The translations under genes were made by a program, and so were the position numbers. A DNA stretch of 64,000 nucleotides. It comes from Gentiana macrophylla. Taxonomy: Eukaryota > Streptophyta > Magnoliopsida > Gentianales > Gentianaceae. Shown piece by piece: positions 33,167 through 45,198 of this stretch. The stretch is from positions 18,685,541-18,749,540 of the forward strand of contig CM047814.1 in the NCBI GenBank assembly GCA_026214975.1, given 5' to 3'. How positions within the stretch are numbered: position 1 is the first letter of the stretch; each line of letters begins with the position of its first letter. A model generated the notes under the pieces. That model had not been told where the DNA came from and made no database searches. It saw nothing but the letters and a program-made list of their open reading frames with translations.

Positions 33167-35117
33167 GTTAGGAAATCTACGCGAACGCAATGAATTCAAA
33201 ATTTATTTTCTATCGACCCAAGATCGACTTCGTTTAAGCAATAAACAAATAGATAGTGAGACGGTGGTTACCTTGGTTGATCTAAAAGATCGACGCTTTG
33301 ACCGTCTAAGGAGAGTAGTTCAAACATGGAGCCGCCCAAGTGTTCGGCCTCTACCGCTAGTCCACACGAAACAGCCCCGCCGGAATCCCACCATTGATTG
33401 CTATCGGAAAACCCGGTTGTTGGACCGGACTTTTCCTCCTCACAAACTCACTATAGGAAGCCCCTCTTTCTTACACAAGAACTATGAGTTCTTGCAATTT
33501 TCACAAGAACAATTGCTCTTGGAAGAATGGTGTACTAAAGAGCTTGGCAAGCCCTCTTATTTATACTAGAGGGGCGCCAAGAGGCTTGTAGGAGGGAAAA
33601 CCTTTTTCCAATAAAAATAAGGAAAGACAATTAATGTGATTGATTTATCTCTTTTAATTTAATATCTTATATTAAATGAATCCATAATTTATAATTCTCA
33701 ATATCTTATATTGAATGTAAATTATATTATTACCATAAACCTATTTTCTCGTAATCAATTAATATCACATATTAATATTATGGTAATCTTATTAATTAAA
33801 TTGCACAATCCAAGTGTGTCATACACACAATGAATGTGGCGCCCAAAGTTTCCATAAATTGGATTATGGAAAATTCTTTAATTAATATAATGTTATGATT
33901 AATTAATTTGCAAAATCCATATATATATCATATGTACACATTTGAATTTTACACATGTATCAATATACATATTTAATTAATCATCATAATTAATATCTTG
34001 TATTATATTTATTCATAATAAATAAATACCACCATATTAATTTACCACTATAACCTTTATAGTCTCGAGATAAACTTTCCTTATTTGGTTATCATCTATA
34101 ACCACATTTTAATCCATTTGGATATTCATATGTGTGTGACCCGATAAAGCTTCGAATATGTTGGCCGTAGACACAAAGTGCAATTTATGAAAATGCCCTT
34201 CATGCCTAACGATCACGGGATAGCGTCTAGCAACACACCGTGACCCCCAATCATCGGAAGAGTCAAATGCAATGACTACTACCTTTCATGTGAAACGGTT
34301 ACCGTGTAACTTACAATCCTATCAGCTGTAATAATATCCATACGGTCGTTAGTCGAGTGTCAAAACATCAACGACCGTATCTTATAATCTGGATATCATG
34401 CTCTCTTGAAGTAACTCATTTACTCCCACATTGCAAAGATTCACGAGAGTAAGACATTCCTTATAAGAAGGCCATTTCAGAAATTCGATCCCAATCATAG
34501 GATACGCGATTCCCGGACGACCAATCATGTATACTCCGCGATGCTTGAAGATCATACCCAATCACTACCGCATGATCGCCCGTGGCTGGGGAAACCTCAA
34601 TAGTGTCAAAGCATGACAATCCACACCGTGATGCCATGAAGACTCCGTCAAAAGGATAATTACACAACCGTCACATAGTGTGACACTTATCCGTATAAGT
34701 GGGTCGATCTAACGCACGCATTCTCTAATACACGTCCACGCATACCCAAGTGTCTCTACACTTCGATAGCGAGATCTATCCTCGCCTTAAAGCAGAAGAC
34801 ATCTAATACGTGCTAGATCACATTTTATACTATCAATGTCCTGTTTAATAGTACATCACTTAGAGACATTTAAGTATCAAACTTATTAAAGTGATTAGAG
34901 ATCTCATCAACCATAATCGCCTATCATGGTTTTCTCTATCACGATTTAATACTAAGGGCGTTATCATATAACAATTCATAATTGGTTCTTTAAAAGAACA
35001 TATATATGACAACAAAAAAGCCATTTAATATATGTATAAACATAAAGAAATAGTAGAAATGATCCGACCCGGTCGGATCCGGTCCAACCCGATTGGGTTT
35101 AGGACACTATTTCAACA
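33167..35117 (-). repeat. copia F 3' LTR
   Basis: 1951 bp, left copy on the plus strand. CTTATTTATACTAG near 33555 is the complement of TATAAATA, a minus-strand TATA box. The outermost T of TGTTAGG is missing at its edge. Differences from 40438-42394 are often of the CGAT versus CAGT kind. Confidence 0.87.
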
Positions 35118-36369
35118 ATCTCCCACTTGGCCTAAAACCAATCACTCGCACACACAAGACCGAGTTGAAACACAAGAATCTAATGCAATACTCGCAACCA
35201 GCCCTAGCCATAAACGGATCGCTATCCGTGGGGACTCAGACTATCTTCATATCACGTTCCAAATGACCAAGTCAAAGGAACCGCCTCAACACACACACGA
35301 ATCTTTGACGAGACCAAGGTCCTTGCTTCAAGCAATGAATCCACTTACTATATCGCTATATAGAAAAAGTGGAAGAAACGCATACAAGGTCTCAGGAATG
35401 AACCTTCAGATCCATGTATCTTTGCTCCGCTAGCCTAAGGCACTCTTGTGTTTTGGCCTATTTGTAGAATTTACAAAGTGACCCATATGCTAGAACATTT
35501 CCGACTCAACGTATCACTTAATCAAAGTGATTGCAAACCTGCATCGTAGCTCCCACTCGCCTTCATAAGACTTAGGATATACGTCTGTATAACTATATTT
35601 ATCTGATTCCAAGTTTCGATAAACTAGGAAACTTTCCTTAACTTGTTTAAGGACATTCTCGACATTCACCAGATTTACTTTCATACCTTCCCATGACTAT
35701 TCATGGACTATGAACATCCGGCATTACCTTTATGATGGTTCCAATTGCCGCAGCAAAGGAAACCTTTCATAAGCATCATCTTTCACCTCATCTTTAGGAC
35801 GAACGTCCTAACATAGATAGATCTTGAGAACACTAGCTAGCAGTATCCCCGTCGTGATCTATGCTAAACTCTTTTAGCATCACATCTATATAGGCAAACA
35901 ATAATCTAACAGCAGTTAAATCTATCGCTATAGATTCTTATTTCTAAAATAAGAACTGCTAATCCAAGTGCTTTCGTAAAAAACCTTGAACTACCAAACA
36001 ATAATTGACTGTGACATGGGTATTAATTCTTGAGAGAGATATCCAATACCTTACTCAAAAACGTAACACACTCCCACTATCCATATTGCACATTGGGCAT
36101 ATCCTTCTTTTGACTAAATCAAACTCCTTTGATTATCAAACAAAGAAATTGTCTAGAGAAACTTATTTGAGTCCATAAATGGATCTCGTGGGCTCACATA
36201 TCATGTTATCGTCTATCAACATTGAGCTTTCTGCCCAACGTCATCAACACTATCATACAGCCATGATACGAAGTTATAACAAGCATAGTCTGAATAGAAC
36301 CGGGCTCAGCCTTTCAGGGACATTCCCTTTAGGTAAGACAGACTAGGTTCACAACCTGGTTGTCACTGA

Positions 36370-36740
36370 TGGAATCTAATTCAGATATTATGGCTCCTGG
36401 CCATATCTCTCAATCTTGCCTTTCAAACATTCTTTCATAAGTCGTGAGATATTCATTCTTCAAGATGAACATACCATCAGCCTTTTCAGGCTTGAGGTTA
36501 TCCACAGACTTACAGAACTTTTGTGTGCACTGAGCAGTGTTCTACATTTCATCGCTATGCGGCGTCTGCTCATGTTCCAATGGTTGAATATATCTTTGTG
36601 GTTCTCAAACTCTTTTGAGATCTTATTTACTCCCACTGTCCCTTTTGGAAGTAACACTTCCTCTAGAAAACAACATGTTTGGAGACAAACATTTTGCTCC
36701 GCGGTTAAGTAAATAATTTAAGATACTCCACAAAGTTGTA
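36370..36740 (-). pseudogene. copia F relic of integrase C-terminus to RT start
   Basis: On the minus strand, MFVSKHVVF then LEEVLLPKG (about 36710-36640) match the 'VFVSRNVVFLEE' stretch found before the RT of many copia elements. Further on, LDSISDNQVVNLV followed by LPKGNVP (about 36385-36325) resembles the 'NxVWxLVDLPEG' start of RT. Stops and frameshifts lie between them, and the RT core that should follow is absent, replaced by non-coding sequence. The similarity is short but in the right order and orientation. Confidence 0.45.
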
Positions 36741-39738
36741 TATGTCGTACTAGGCTCCAAGCCTTTCTGACTATGCCTATGACAACTTCAAATCATCGGT
36801 TAAGATCGATTCGACATTATCCTCTTCCATATCTAATATGGAATTTATTCAACCTTTATTCTTTGGAACTCGGTTAAGTATAAGGCACTATCCCGAAGCA
36901 GATAAGGATACTTCGTGATGGCTTGCGTCACACCTTTATCATATAAAGTGTTGTTTCCATTTTGGGAACACAATCTAATTGCTTATCCCAAAGATGGTAT
37001 CCTTCAAGGAGAATCTTATTCCTTTCAGACGACTTCAAAACACCCTTGAGTATTAATTACTTGATCCAATTGAAGATTAATTCCTAAGTAGCTCATCAAT
37101 CTCATATTCGTACTAGCTTGAACTTTTCGGCTTTCCGAATTATGCACTTCCACGAGTACACTTGACTATTTCTAAAAATAGTCGTAGAGACTAATAAACA
37201 ATTATTTGTGGCATTAATTGTCACAAGCCAACAAACATCGGTATGTTTAGGCTTTGGACAACTTTCTAGATTTTATAACCTTTTCATAAAAAGGGTATTT
37301 TAGTCATCTTTAGATAAGATACGTATTACCCACATGATTCATAATCATATGGTTCAACATCATCGAATGACGTTTAGTTACACGCTTTCCTTCTACAGAG
37401 ACTATGTCTGAAACGACCACAAATCAAGGATAATGACCATACAAATATTTAGTTGAGATCTCATCACATATATCAACTATATAGTGACAACAATCTAGTA
37501 TGTTAGATTCAAATGACCTTCCAACTTTATCGTAATAACATTTATTCTTTACAATTGAATATGTATACTAAATCCTAACAAATAATCAAAACGTATTCTT
37601 CATAAGAACCGGAACATAATAACATTTATTTAGTTCCCTTATCAGTTTACTAGATCCAAGTATGGTAAGTGTTACAACATTTGTTTAACCTTCCATATCT
37701 GTATTTAATCTTTCTAATTTAATCACACTCGTAAGATATCATATATCTAAGAGTTGACTTGAACTTAGATAGATTTATCTCAACTCACTTGCCTAGAATA
37801 GAAACTTCAATAAGTTCTCTATTTAAGCACATGCCCTAACTTTCCTTTTTAATCCTTTAAGCACTTGTAAATATTTCTTAGTGTAGTCTTCATAGGACTT
37901 AAGAAAGATCACATGAGCTGTGTCTTGATTTCCTTTCATAAAGAAAATCTAAAGTTTATTAAATAGTTTATTTAACCTTTTAAATCGTATTTAAATCATT
38001 AACTATTTAATTAACCTTTAAGCAATGGTAGAATTAAGTCGATACTTAAATCTTATAATTTTGAAAAACAACCTTTCCAAAATTAGATGTGGTCATTCTT
38101 ATCCAACGTTTGAATTAATTGTCATCATATGACTGAATGATCATATTGGATCGTATCCAATGTCATGAGCTTCCGCATTTCATTAATAATTAAAGTTTTG
38201 GAGTACTGCATCAAATATGTAGTCTCCTTGTCTCTAACTACTACGATGGGATTGCTCGTGTCATTGCTTATTTTAAAAGGATTAAAATTACTTAACCATT
38301 CTTGAGAACGTTTCTCAAACAGTCATAATTTGGTTTTACTAATCGAGAAAAACATAAATATAAAAGTTTGCTAAAAACTACAACATTAAAATGAAGATAA
38401 AAGAGTGTTGTTGTCTATACACGCAAAATCAAATATGGTCTTTAGATTTATGATTTTGCTCCCACTAGTCAACTACTCCCAATTGACTTTCAAGAATTTT
38501 TCAAAATCCTTTAGTATTTGGAATCCTATCTAGTTGACTCGATCCCCGACGTGGGCGATCGACCGGGTCAATTTCGACGGGTAGGTACTTCTTACCAATC
38601 GCGTCTAACGCGACTTCCAGTGGTTTGACTAGTCAACTCCTTGACAATTCACATCGTCTATGTGGTAGTCAACCTTATGTCTCTAATATCAGACGGTCCT
38701 GACGTGGGCCAATCACCGCAAGATTCTTAGTCGAGTCGTAACCCAAGTATTCATGAGATCTCATAACGATCATATCTCAATAATGACGATATACCCGTGG
38801 TAGGTCAACTCCCGACGTGGGCCGATCAGTTGGATCCGAACAAGGGCTCTTCACCGTCACTATAATATTGGGAGACATATTATAACTCGATTTTTGTTGT
38901 GGGAGTAATTTTTAAATTAACTCACTTAATTAATTTCGAATTAATTCTCTTAATTAATTTATTACGGTCTCATCAAATATATCTATCTCTATAGACATAC
39001 ATCCTACACATTTATCTAGATCGTGCCTAGTCATGCATCTATCGTATCATATAAAATAAATACAAGCACAAAATAAATAAATGCGTAAAGTAACCGGTAT
39101 GATCATGGACTTTTCCTGAGTGCGGTTTCGAATACAAAACCGATTTAAACCGCTGGTCACAATCTAAGGGTAGATTTGCAACCGCCAATAGGATCTTTAA
39201 TGCTCCATTCTCCAATGAGATCTTTATTTTCTTTCTTTGGTCTCCATCTTTCGCTCCATTCTTGTTACATTTAATTCTATCTAATAAAATAAATACACCG
39301 CCGCACACGTGGGGAAGTCAACGGGAATGGGATAAATGCAGAAAATAAACTAGGTCACGTTCTTCATAACGGCCTAGGACAATTTTTAAACCAATGAGAA
39401 AAATTAAATCATTCACATCTATCATATCGGCCGAAAGTCCATGATCAATCGGGTCCATATAATCATATTATATCTACTATATCTAATCCATACAATAATA
39501 TCTTATGAAAAAGATAAATTTAAAATTTAACTACTTGCGTCTTAATTAATCAATTAACATTTAATCTATTAAATAATTTTATCCAATCAATTAACTAATT
39601 AACATTTAATTAATTAAATGATTTTAATCGAAATAAAATTAACGATTAATTTTAAACGATTTTAATTTTAATTTTAATTAATTAGAACTATTCTAAAAAA
39701 TAAATCAAAATTAAAATTATGTCTCTTTTGTTTCTTTC

Positions 39739-40048
39739 CTTTTGATTCTTAATCAAAGGGATGCCATTGGTTTCAAAACCAAAAGGCATCTTCCTAAACC
39801 AAATTTTGTCTAGTTCGCCACTTTCCAAAATCAAAATTTTGAAGTGGCACAAGCTAAGCCTTTACAAATCAAATATTTGAAAAAGGCCAGGCCTATTCCA
39901 AATCAAATATTTGGAGAGGCCAAATAATTTTGGTTTAGGCTCGCCACTTTCCAAAATCAAAATTTTGGAAGTGGTTTTAAGCCTGCGCTTTTCCCAAATC
40001 AAATATTTGGAAAGGCTTCAGTCTATTCCAAACAAAGTTTGGAAATGC
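39739..40048 (-). repeat. tandem hairpin cluster in copia F leader
   Basis: Consecutive inverted repeats lie at 39739-39760, 39760-39790, 39817-39848, 39858-39887, 39891-39920, 39944-39975, about 39981-40016 and 40023-40043. Loops are mostly CAA or AAA. Good examples are CCACTTTCCAAAATC paired with AATTTTGGAAGTGG, and TTCCAAAC-AAA-GTTTGGAA. The cluster lies about 390-700 nt downstream of the primer site in the element's sense direction, i.e. in the RNA leader. Confidence 0.75.
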
Positions 40049-40424
40049 CATTATTATTTTAATGTCATGTGGCATCCCAATGGCCCAAACTATTTGAACC
40101 ATTGGTTAGCCACATGACACAACTAAACAAAGGAGATATCAATCACAACTATGAACCATATTGAATCACAAAACACACAAAACAAAAGTTTGGAGATCCG
40201 CCAAAGATTGATCGGCCGATTGCCCGGCAAAGAGTGCCGCCGCCGCCGCCGCCTTTACTGGGTGGTTCCGCCGCCAGTCGGCCGAGCACCACCAGATCTC
40301 GTTTTTTTTTTTCTTTTCGTGTATCAATTTTGCAAATCAAAAATCTTTCATCTTTTAATTACGTGATTTAAACGATAAAATTAACTACGCAATATAACAT
40401 GCTTATTGCTTAAGCTCGAAGCTC

Positions 40425-40436
40425 GCTCCGATACCA
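40425..40436 (-). other. copia F primer binding site
   Basis: Minus strand TGGTATCGGAGC, one base from the end of the 5' LTR. It differs from the standard TGGTATCAGAGC by G for A, within a CAG context. Confidence 0.75.
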
Positions 40437-40437
40437 C

Positions 40438-42394
40438 TGTTAGGAAATCTACGCGGGAACGCAATGAATTCAAAAATTTATTTCCTATCGACCCAAGATC
40501 GACTTCGTTTAAGCAATAAACAAATAGATAGTGAGACGGTGGTTACCTTGGTTGATCTAAAAGATCGACGCTTTGACCGTCTAGGAGAGTAGTTCAAACA
40601 TGGAGCCGCCCAAGTGTTCGGCCTCACCGCTAGTCCACACGAACAGACCCACTGGAATCTCACCATTGATTGCTATCGGAAAACCCGGTTGTTAGACCGG
40701 ACTTTTTCCTCCTCACAAACTCACTATAGGAAGCCCTCTTTCTTACACAAGAACTATGAGTTCTTGCAATTTTTCACAAGAACAATTGCTCTTGGAAGAA
40801 TGGTGTACTAAAGAGCTTGGCAAGCCCTCTTATTTATACTAGAGAGGCGCCAAGAGGCTTGTAGGAGGGGAAAACCTTTTTCCAATAAAAATAAGGAAAG
40901 ACAATTAATGTGATTGATTTATCTCTTTTAATTTAATATCTTATATTAAATGAATCCATAATTTATAATTCTCCAATATCTTATATTGAATGTAAATTAT
41001 ATTATTACCATAAACCTATTTTCTCAGAATCAATTAATATCACATATTAATATTATGGTAATCTTATTAATTAAATTGCACAATCCAAGTGTGTCATACA
41101 CACAATGAATGTGGCGCCCAAAGTTTCCATAAATTGGATTATGGAAAATTCTTTAATTAATATAATGTTATGATTAATTAATTTGCAAAATCCATATATA
41201 TATCATATGTACACATTTCGAATTTTACACATGTATCAATATACATATTTAATTAATCATCATAATTAATATCTTGTATTATATTTATTCATAATAAATA
41301 AATACCACCATATTAATTTACCACTATAACCTTTATAGTCTCGAGATAAACTTTCCTTATTTGGTTATCATCTATAACCACATTTTAATCCATTTGGATA
41401 TTCATATGTGTGTGACCCGATAAGCTTCGAATATGTTGGCCGTAGACACAAAGTGCAATTTATGAAAATGCCCTTCATGCCTAACGATCACGGGATAGCG
41501 TCTAGCAACACACCGTGACCCCCAATCATCGGAAGAGTCAAATGCAATGACTACTACCTTTCATGTGAAACGGTTACCGTGTAACTTACAATCCTATCGC
41601 TGTAATAATATCCATACGGTCGTTAGTCGAGTGTCAAAACATCAACGACCGTATCTTATAATCTGGATATCATGCTCTCTTGAAGTAACTCATTTACTCC
41701 CACTTTGCAAAGATTCACGAGAGTAAGACATTCCTTATAAGAAGGCCATTTCAGAAATTCGATCCCAATCATAGGATACGCGATTTCCGGACGACCAATC
41801 ATGTATACTCCGCATGCTTCAGTATCATACCCAATCACTACCGCATGATCGCCCCGTGGCTAGGGGAAACCTCAATAGTGTCAAAGCATGACAATCCACA
41901 CCGTGATGCCATGAAGACTCCGGTCAAAAGGATAATTACACAACCGTCACATAGTGTGACACTTATCCGTATAAGTGGGTCAGTCTAACGTACGCATTCT
42001 CTAATACACGTCCACGTACAGTCCAAGTGTCTCTACACTTCGATAGACGAGATCTATCCATGCCCTTAAAGACAGAAGACATCTAATACGTGCTAGTCTG
42101 TTTATACTATCAATGCCCTGTTTAATAGTACATCAGCTTAGAGACATTTAAGTATCAAACTTATTAAAGTGATTAGAGATCTCATCAACCATAATCGCCT
42201 ATCATGGTTTCTCTATCACAGTTTAATACTAAGGACGTTATCATATAACAATTCATAATTGGTTCTTTAAAAGAACATATATATGACAACAAAAAAGCCA
42301 TTTAATATATGTATAAACATAAAGAAATAGTAGAAATGATCCGACCCGGTCGGATCCGGTCCAACCCGATTGGGTTTAGGACACTATTTCAACA
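40438..42394 (-). repeat. copia F 5' LTR
   Basis: 1957 bp, right copy on the plus strand. On the minus strand it starts TGTTGAAATAGTGTCC and ends CCTAACA, followed by the primer site. A TATA box complement TTATTTATACTAG lies near 40830. Confidence 0.88.
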
Positions 42395-42399
42395 CCTTC

Positions 42400-43706
42400 G
42401 TGGTCCAGTTAAGAATGGTCTGTACGAGTGGCCAAATCCTCCTATCATTGCTTTTGCCTCTAATAAAGCCTCTTCTCAAGACTCGCATCATCGGTTGGGT
42501 CATCCGGCTCATCCTATTTTATCTAGTATTTTAAAACTTATGAGTTACAACTGTTAATTCTCTTTATTACGCATTGTTTCGCGTGTTTAGAAAATAAAAG
42601 CCACAAGCGCCGCTTGGCGATTCTACTTTACATTCCACCCGTCCCCTTGAGATTATTTTTAGTGATGTATGGACATCTCCTATTGTTTCTGTTGATGGCT
42701 TCAAATATTTTGTTATTTTTGTTGACCACTTTACACGCTATATTTGGTTTTACCCCCTTGCGCGCAAATCTGATGTCCATCCCACGTTTATTCGCTTTCA
42801 TGCCATTGTCGAGAAATATTTTGAACAACAAATTAAGGTTTTATATTCCGACAATGGTGGTGAATTTATATCCTTACGTGACTATTTTTCTATCAATGGC
42901 ATCTATTTCTTTACCACTCCCCCCTATACTCCCGAGCACAACGGTATTTCTGAACGCCGCAACATGCATATTGTTGAAACTGGTCTAGCTCTTCTTGCTC
43001 ATGCTTCCGCACCTACCACCTATTGGTCCTTTGCCTTTTCCACCGCGGTCTATCTCATCAATCGAATGCCCACTCCTACCCTCCACATGCGCTCCCCTTA
43101 TGAATCTATCTTTCACACCCCCCAACTATAATAAACTCCGGGTTTTTGGCTGCCTCAGCTACCCTTGGTTGCGTCCCTACACCACTCATAAACTTCAACC
43201 CCGTTCCAAACCATGTGTATTTCTCGGTTATGCTCTTAATCAACATGCGTACTACTGTTATGACCTTGTGGATTCTCGTATGTATATCTCCTATCATGTC
43301 AAATTCGTCGAGTCAGTCTTTCCCTTCCGCTCACCTCAACACTCGGGTTCCCCCCACCTACCCCACCTCTGGCCTCTATTTCTGGCTGGTTACCCCCTAC
43401 CCCCTGTCCACGTTCCCATCCCTCCTCCCCCTACTTCCCCGCCAGCTTCCCCATCTTCACCTCCCACCCCTCCTCCACCTCCCCCACCTCCTACTCCTCC
43501 ATCTCCACCTCCTCCTCCTCCTTCCCCCCCACCACCACCTCCACCTCCTCCCCCTCCTCTCTCCACTCATCCTATGCAAACTCGGGCTCGCAATCAGATT
43601 CACAAGCCTATTCAAAAGCTCAATCTTCTTACTCACCTCCCCACCACCCTTGACACTGAACCCTCCAACATTACCCAGGCCCTCAAAATCCCAATTGGAG
43701 AGCTGT
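42400..43706 (+). pseudogene. copia B integrase (frame-broken) with proline-rich linker
   Basis: It continues the protein interrupted at 33166. GAG-pre-integrase HHRLGHPAHP is at about 42487. The core has Asp in SDVW (about 42662), Asp in YSDNGGEF (about 42845) and Glu in GISERRN (about 42950). YLINRMPTPT and VFLGYALNQHAYYCY follow, and then SYHVKFVESVFPF. The linker to RT (about 43405-43565) is almost pure proline codons, PPPTSPPASP and longer runs. Frames break near 42540-42615 and 42980-43130. Near-identical to fragment 300-1600, sharing the same family and domain order. Confidence 0.83.
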
Positions 43707-43707
43707 C

Positions 43708-44109
43708 ATGCAGGAGGAGTATGATGCTCTCCTGCGTAACGACACCTGGTCCCTTGTTCCTTCTCGTCCCAATCAGCATGTCATCAGTTCTAAGTGGATC
43801 TTTCGTCTGAAACGTCATCCCGATGGTTCCGTTGATCGTCACAAGGCCCGGCTTGTGGCTAAAGGCGGCACCCAACGCCCTGGCATTGATTACTATGAGA
43901 CTTTCAGTCCGGTGGTTAAACCCACTATAGTGCATGTTGTTCTTACTCTAGCTCTTACTCAGGGGTGGTCGTTACGTCAGCTGGATATCAACAACGCATT
44001 CTTACAGGGTCACCTTTCTGAGGATGTTTACTTGACCCAGCCACGGGGTTTATCAGCACCGAATTTCCCACCCATGTGTGTAAATTGTGCAAGGCTATAT
44101 ATGGGTTGA
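43708..44109 (+). pseudogene. copia B RT N-terminal half
   Basis: Starts MQEEYDALLRNDTWSLVP with SKWIFRLKRHPDGSVDRHKA, then RLVAKGGTQRPGIDYYETFSPV and LDINNAFLQGHLSEDVYLTQP. These are the fingers and first palm motifs of copia RT. The frame is lost at about 44076, where the next block (KLCKAIYGLKQAP) continues in another frame, so one indel separates two otherwise good halves. Confidence 0.85.
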
Positions 44110-45191
44110 AGCAAGCGCCTCGGGCTTGGTGTGAGGAGCTCAAGGGGTTCCTTCTCACCTGTCACTTTCGGAATGCTGATGCTGACTCATCTTTATTCAT
44201 CTATAATACCGGTAACACTATCATTTATCTGTTGGTGTATGTGGATGATATTATTCTTACAGGGAATGATGCTAAGGCTCTTGAGACGTTCATTTCATTA
44301 TTGGGTCGCCGATTTGCTCTCAAGGATCTTGGTGCACTCTCCTATTTCTTGGGCATTGAGGTTATACCCAATGCTCACGGGTGCATTTTATCTCAGCAGC
44401 GCTATGCCACTGAGCTGCTTGCTCGCTTACATATGGATCAGGCTAATCCAGTTACTACTCCCCTGCCAGCTGATCTTTCTGGCCTCACTGCTCAGTCTGG
44501 CTCTCCACTAGATGATGCTTCTGAGTATCGTATGGTTATTGGCAGTCTGCAATATCTCATGTTTACTCGTCCTGATCTTGCCTTTGCCGTGAACAAACTG
44601 TCTCCGTTCATGCATGCCCCTACGGATCTTCATTGGACTTATGCCAAGCGCATGCTTCGTTACTTGGCTGGGACAGCTGACTTAGGCCTGCAGTTATACC
44701 GTGACTCACCCCCGGTTCTTCATGCCTTCTCTGATGCTGATTGGGGTGGCTGTCATGATGATTATGCTTCTACTGGCGCGTATGTTGTCTTCCTTGGCAG
44801 AAATGCCATCTCCTGGAGCTCCAAGAAGAAGTCCACTATTGCTCGGTCTTCCACTGAGGCTGAATACATGTCAGTTGCATCTACTACCGCGGAGCTCATG
44901 TGGGTTACTTTTCTCCTTCGTGATCTAGGCTTTCCCCCTCCCCGAGCTCCGGTCATTTACTGTGATAATTTGGGCACTTCGCAGTTCTGTCACAACCCTG
45001 TTTTTCACTCACGGATGAAACACGTTGCCATTGACTATCACTTTATTCAAGATCAGGTGCAACGGGGTTCTTTGCGGGTTGCTCATGTTAGTGCTCAGGA
45101 TCAACTTGCTGATTGTCTTACCAAGTCTCTCCCTCGCTTGGCTTTTGTTCAACAGCGCAGCAAGTTAGGTCTCCTCCCTCGTCCAACTTGA
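44076..45191 (+). CDS. copia B RT C-terminal half and RNase H (371 codons open)
   Basis: The open frame starts with CKAIYGLKQAPRAW, carries the catalytic box LVYVDDIILTGND (about 44232-44270), FALKDLGALSYFLGIE and FTRPDLAFAVNKLS. RNase H has Asp in FSDADWGGC, Glu in SSTEAEYMSVASTTAELMW and Asp in YCDNLGTSQF. It ends with DQLADCLTKSLPR and a TGA at 45189-45191, directly before the PPT GAGGGGTGG and 3' LTR, the standard copia layout. Only the first half of RT is out of frame. Expression alone would lack the RT fingers. Confidence 0.88.
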   Translation: MCKLCKAIYGLKQAPRAWCEELKGFLLTCHFRNADADSSLFIYNTGNTIIYLLVYVDDIILTGNDAKALETFISLLGRRFALKDLGALSYFLGIEVIPNAHGCILSQQRYATELLARLHMDQANPVTTPLPADLSGLTAQSGSPLDDASEYRMVIGSLQYLMFTRPDLAFAVNKLSPFMHAPTDLHWTYAKRMLRYLAGTADLGLQLYRDSPPVLHAFSDADWGGCHDDYASTGAYVVFLGRNAISWSSKKKSTIARSSTEAEYMSVASTTAELMWVTFLLRDLGFPPPRAPVIYCDNLGTSQFCHNPVFHSRMKHVAIDYHFIQDQVQRGSLRVAHVSAQDQLADCLTKSLPRLAFVQQRSKLGLLPRPT

Positions 45192-45198
45192 GGGGTGG

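Larger units (their letters stand above)
35118..40437 (-). other. copia F internal region, largely non-coding
   Basis: AT-rich, without any frame over about 130 codons on either strand. It contains the PPT at 35118-35128, decayed pol traces at 36370-36740, three GACGTGGGC modules at 38548-38822, a run of hairpins at 39739-40048, and the primer site at 40425-40436. A stretch at 40237-40300 is rich in GCC/CCG. No intact gag, protease or RT is seen. It is best described as a LARD-like or heavily decayed copia interior. Confidence 0.6.
33167..42394 (-). mobile_element. 'copia F': long-LTR copia-type element with decayed interior, nested in copia B
   Basis: About 9.2 kb on the minus strand. LTRs of 1951 and 1957 bp begin TGTTGAAATAGTG (minus strand, at 42394) and end CCTAACA. 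The target duplication is CCTTC (42395-42399; TCTTC at 33162-33166). A primer site GCTCCGATACCA (40425-40436, complement TGGTATCGGAGC) and a PPT (complement AAGTGGGAGAT, 35118-35128) fix the orientation. The 5.3-kb interior has no long frame; traces of an integrase-RT junction at 36370-36740 show copia origin. It is a large decayed or non-autonomous derivative that would need proteins in trans. Confidence 0.88.

Noticed and set aside
34461..34667. 68-codon minus-strand frame in the copia F LTR
   Set aside because: It lies wholly in LTR sequence; the matching frame in the other LTR (41656-41838) differs and no domain is visible.
43430..43570. Proline-rich frame resembling an extensin or formin
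   Set aside because: It is the linker of copia B between integrase and RT, flanked by retroelement motifs on both sides and repeated at 1310-1455.
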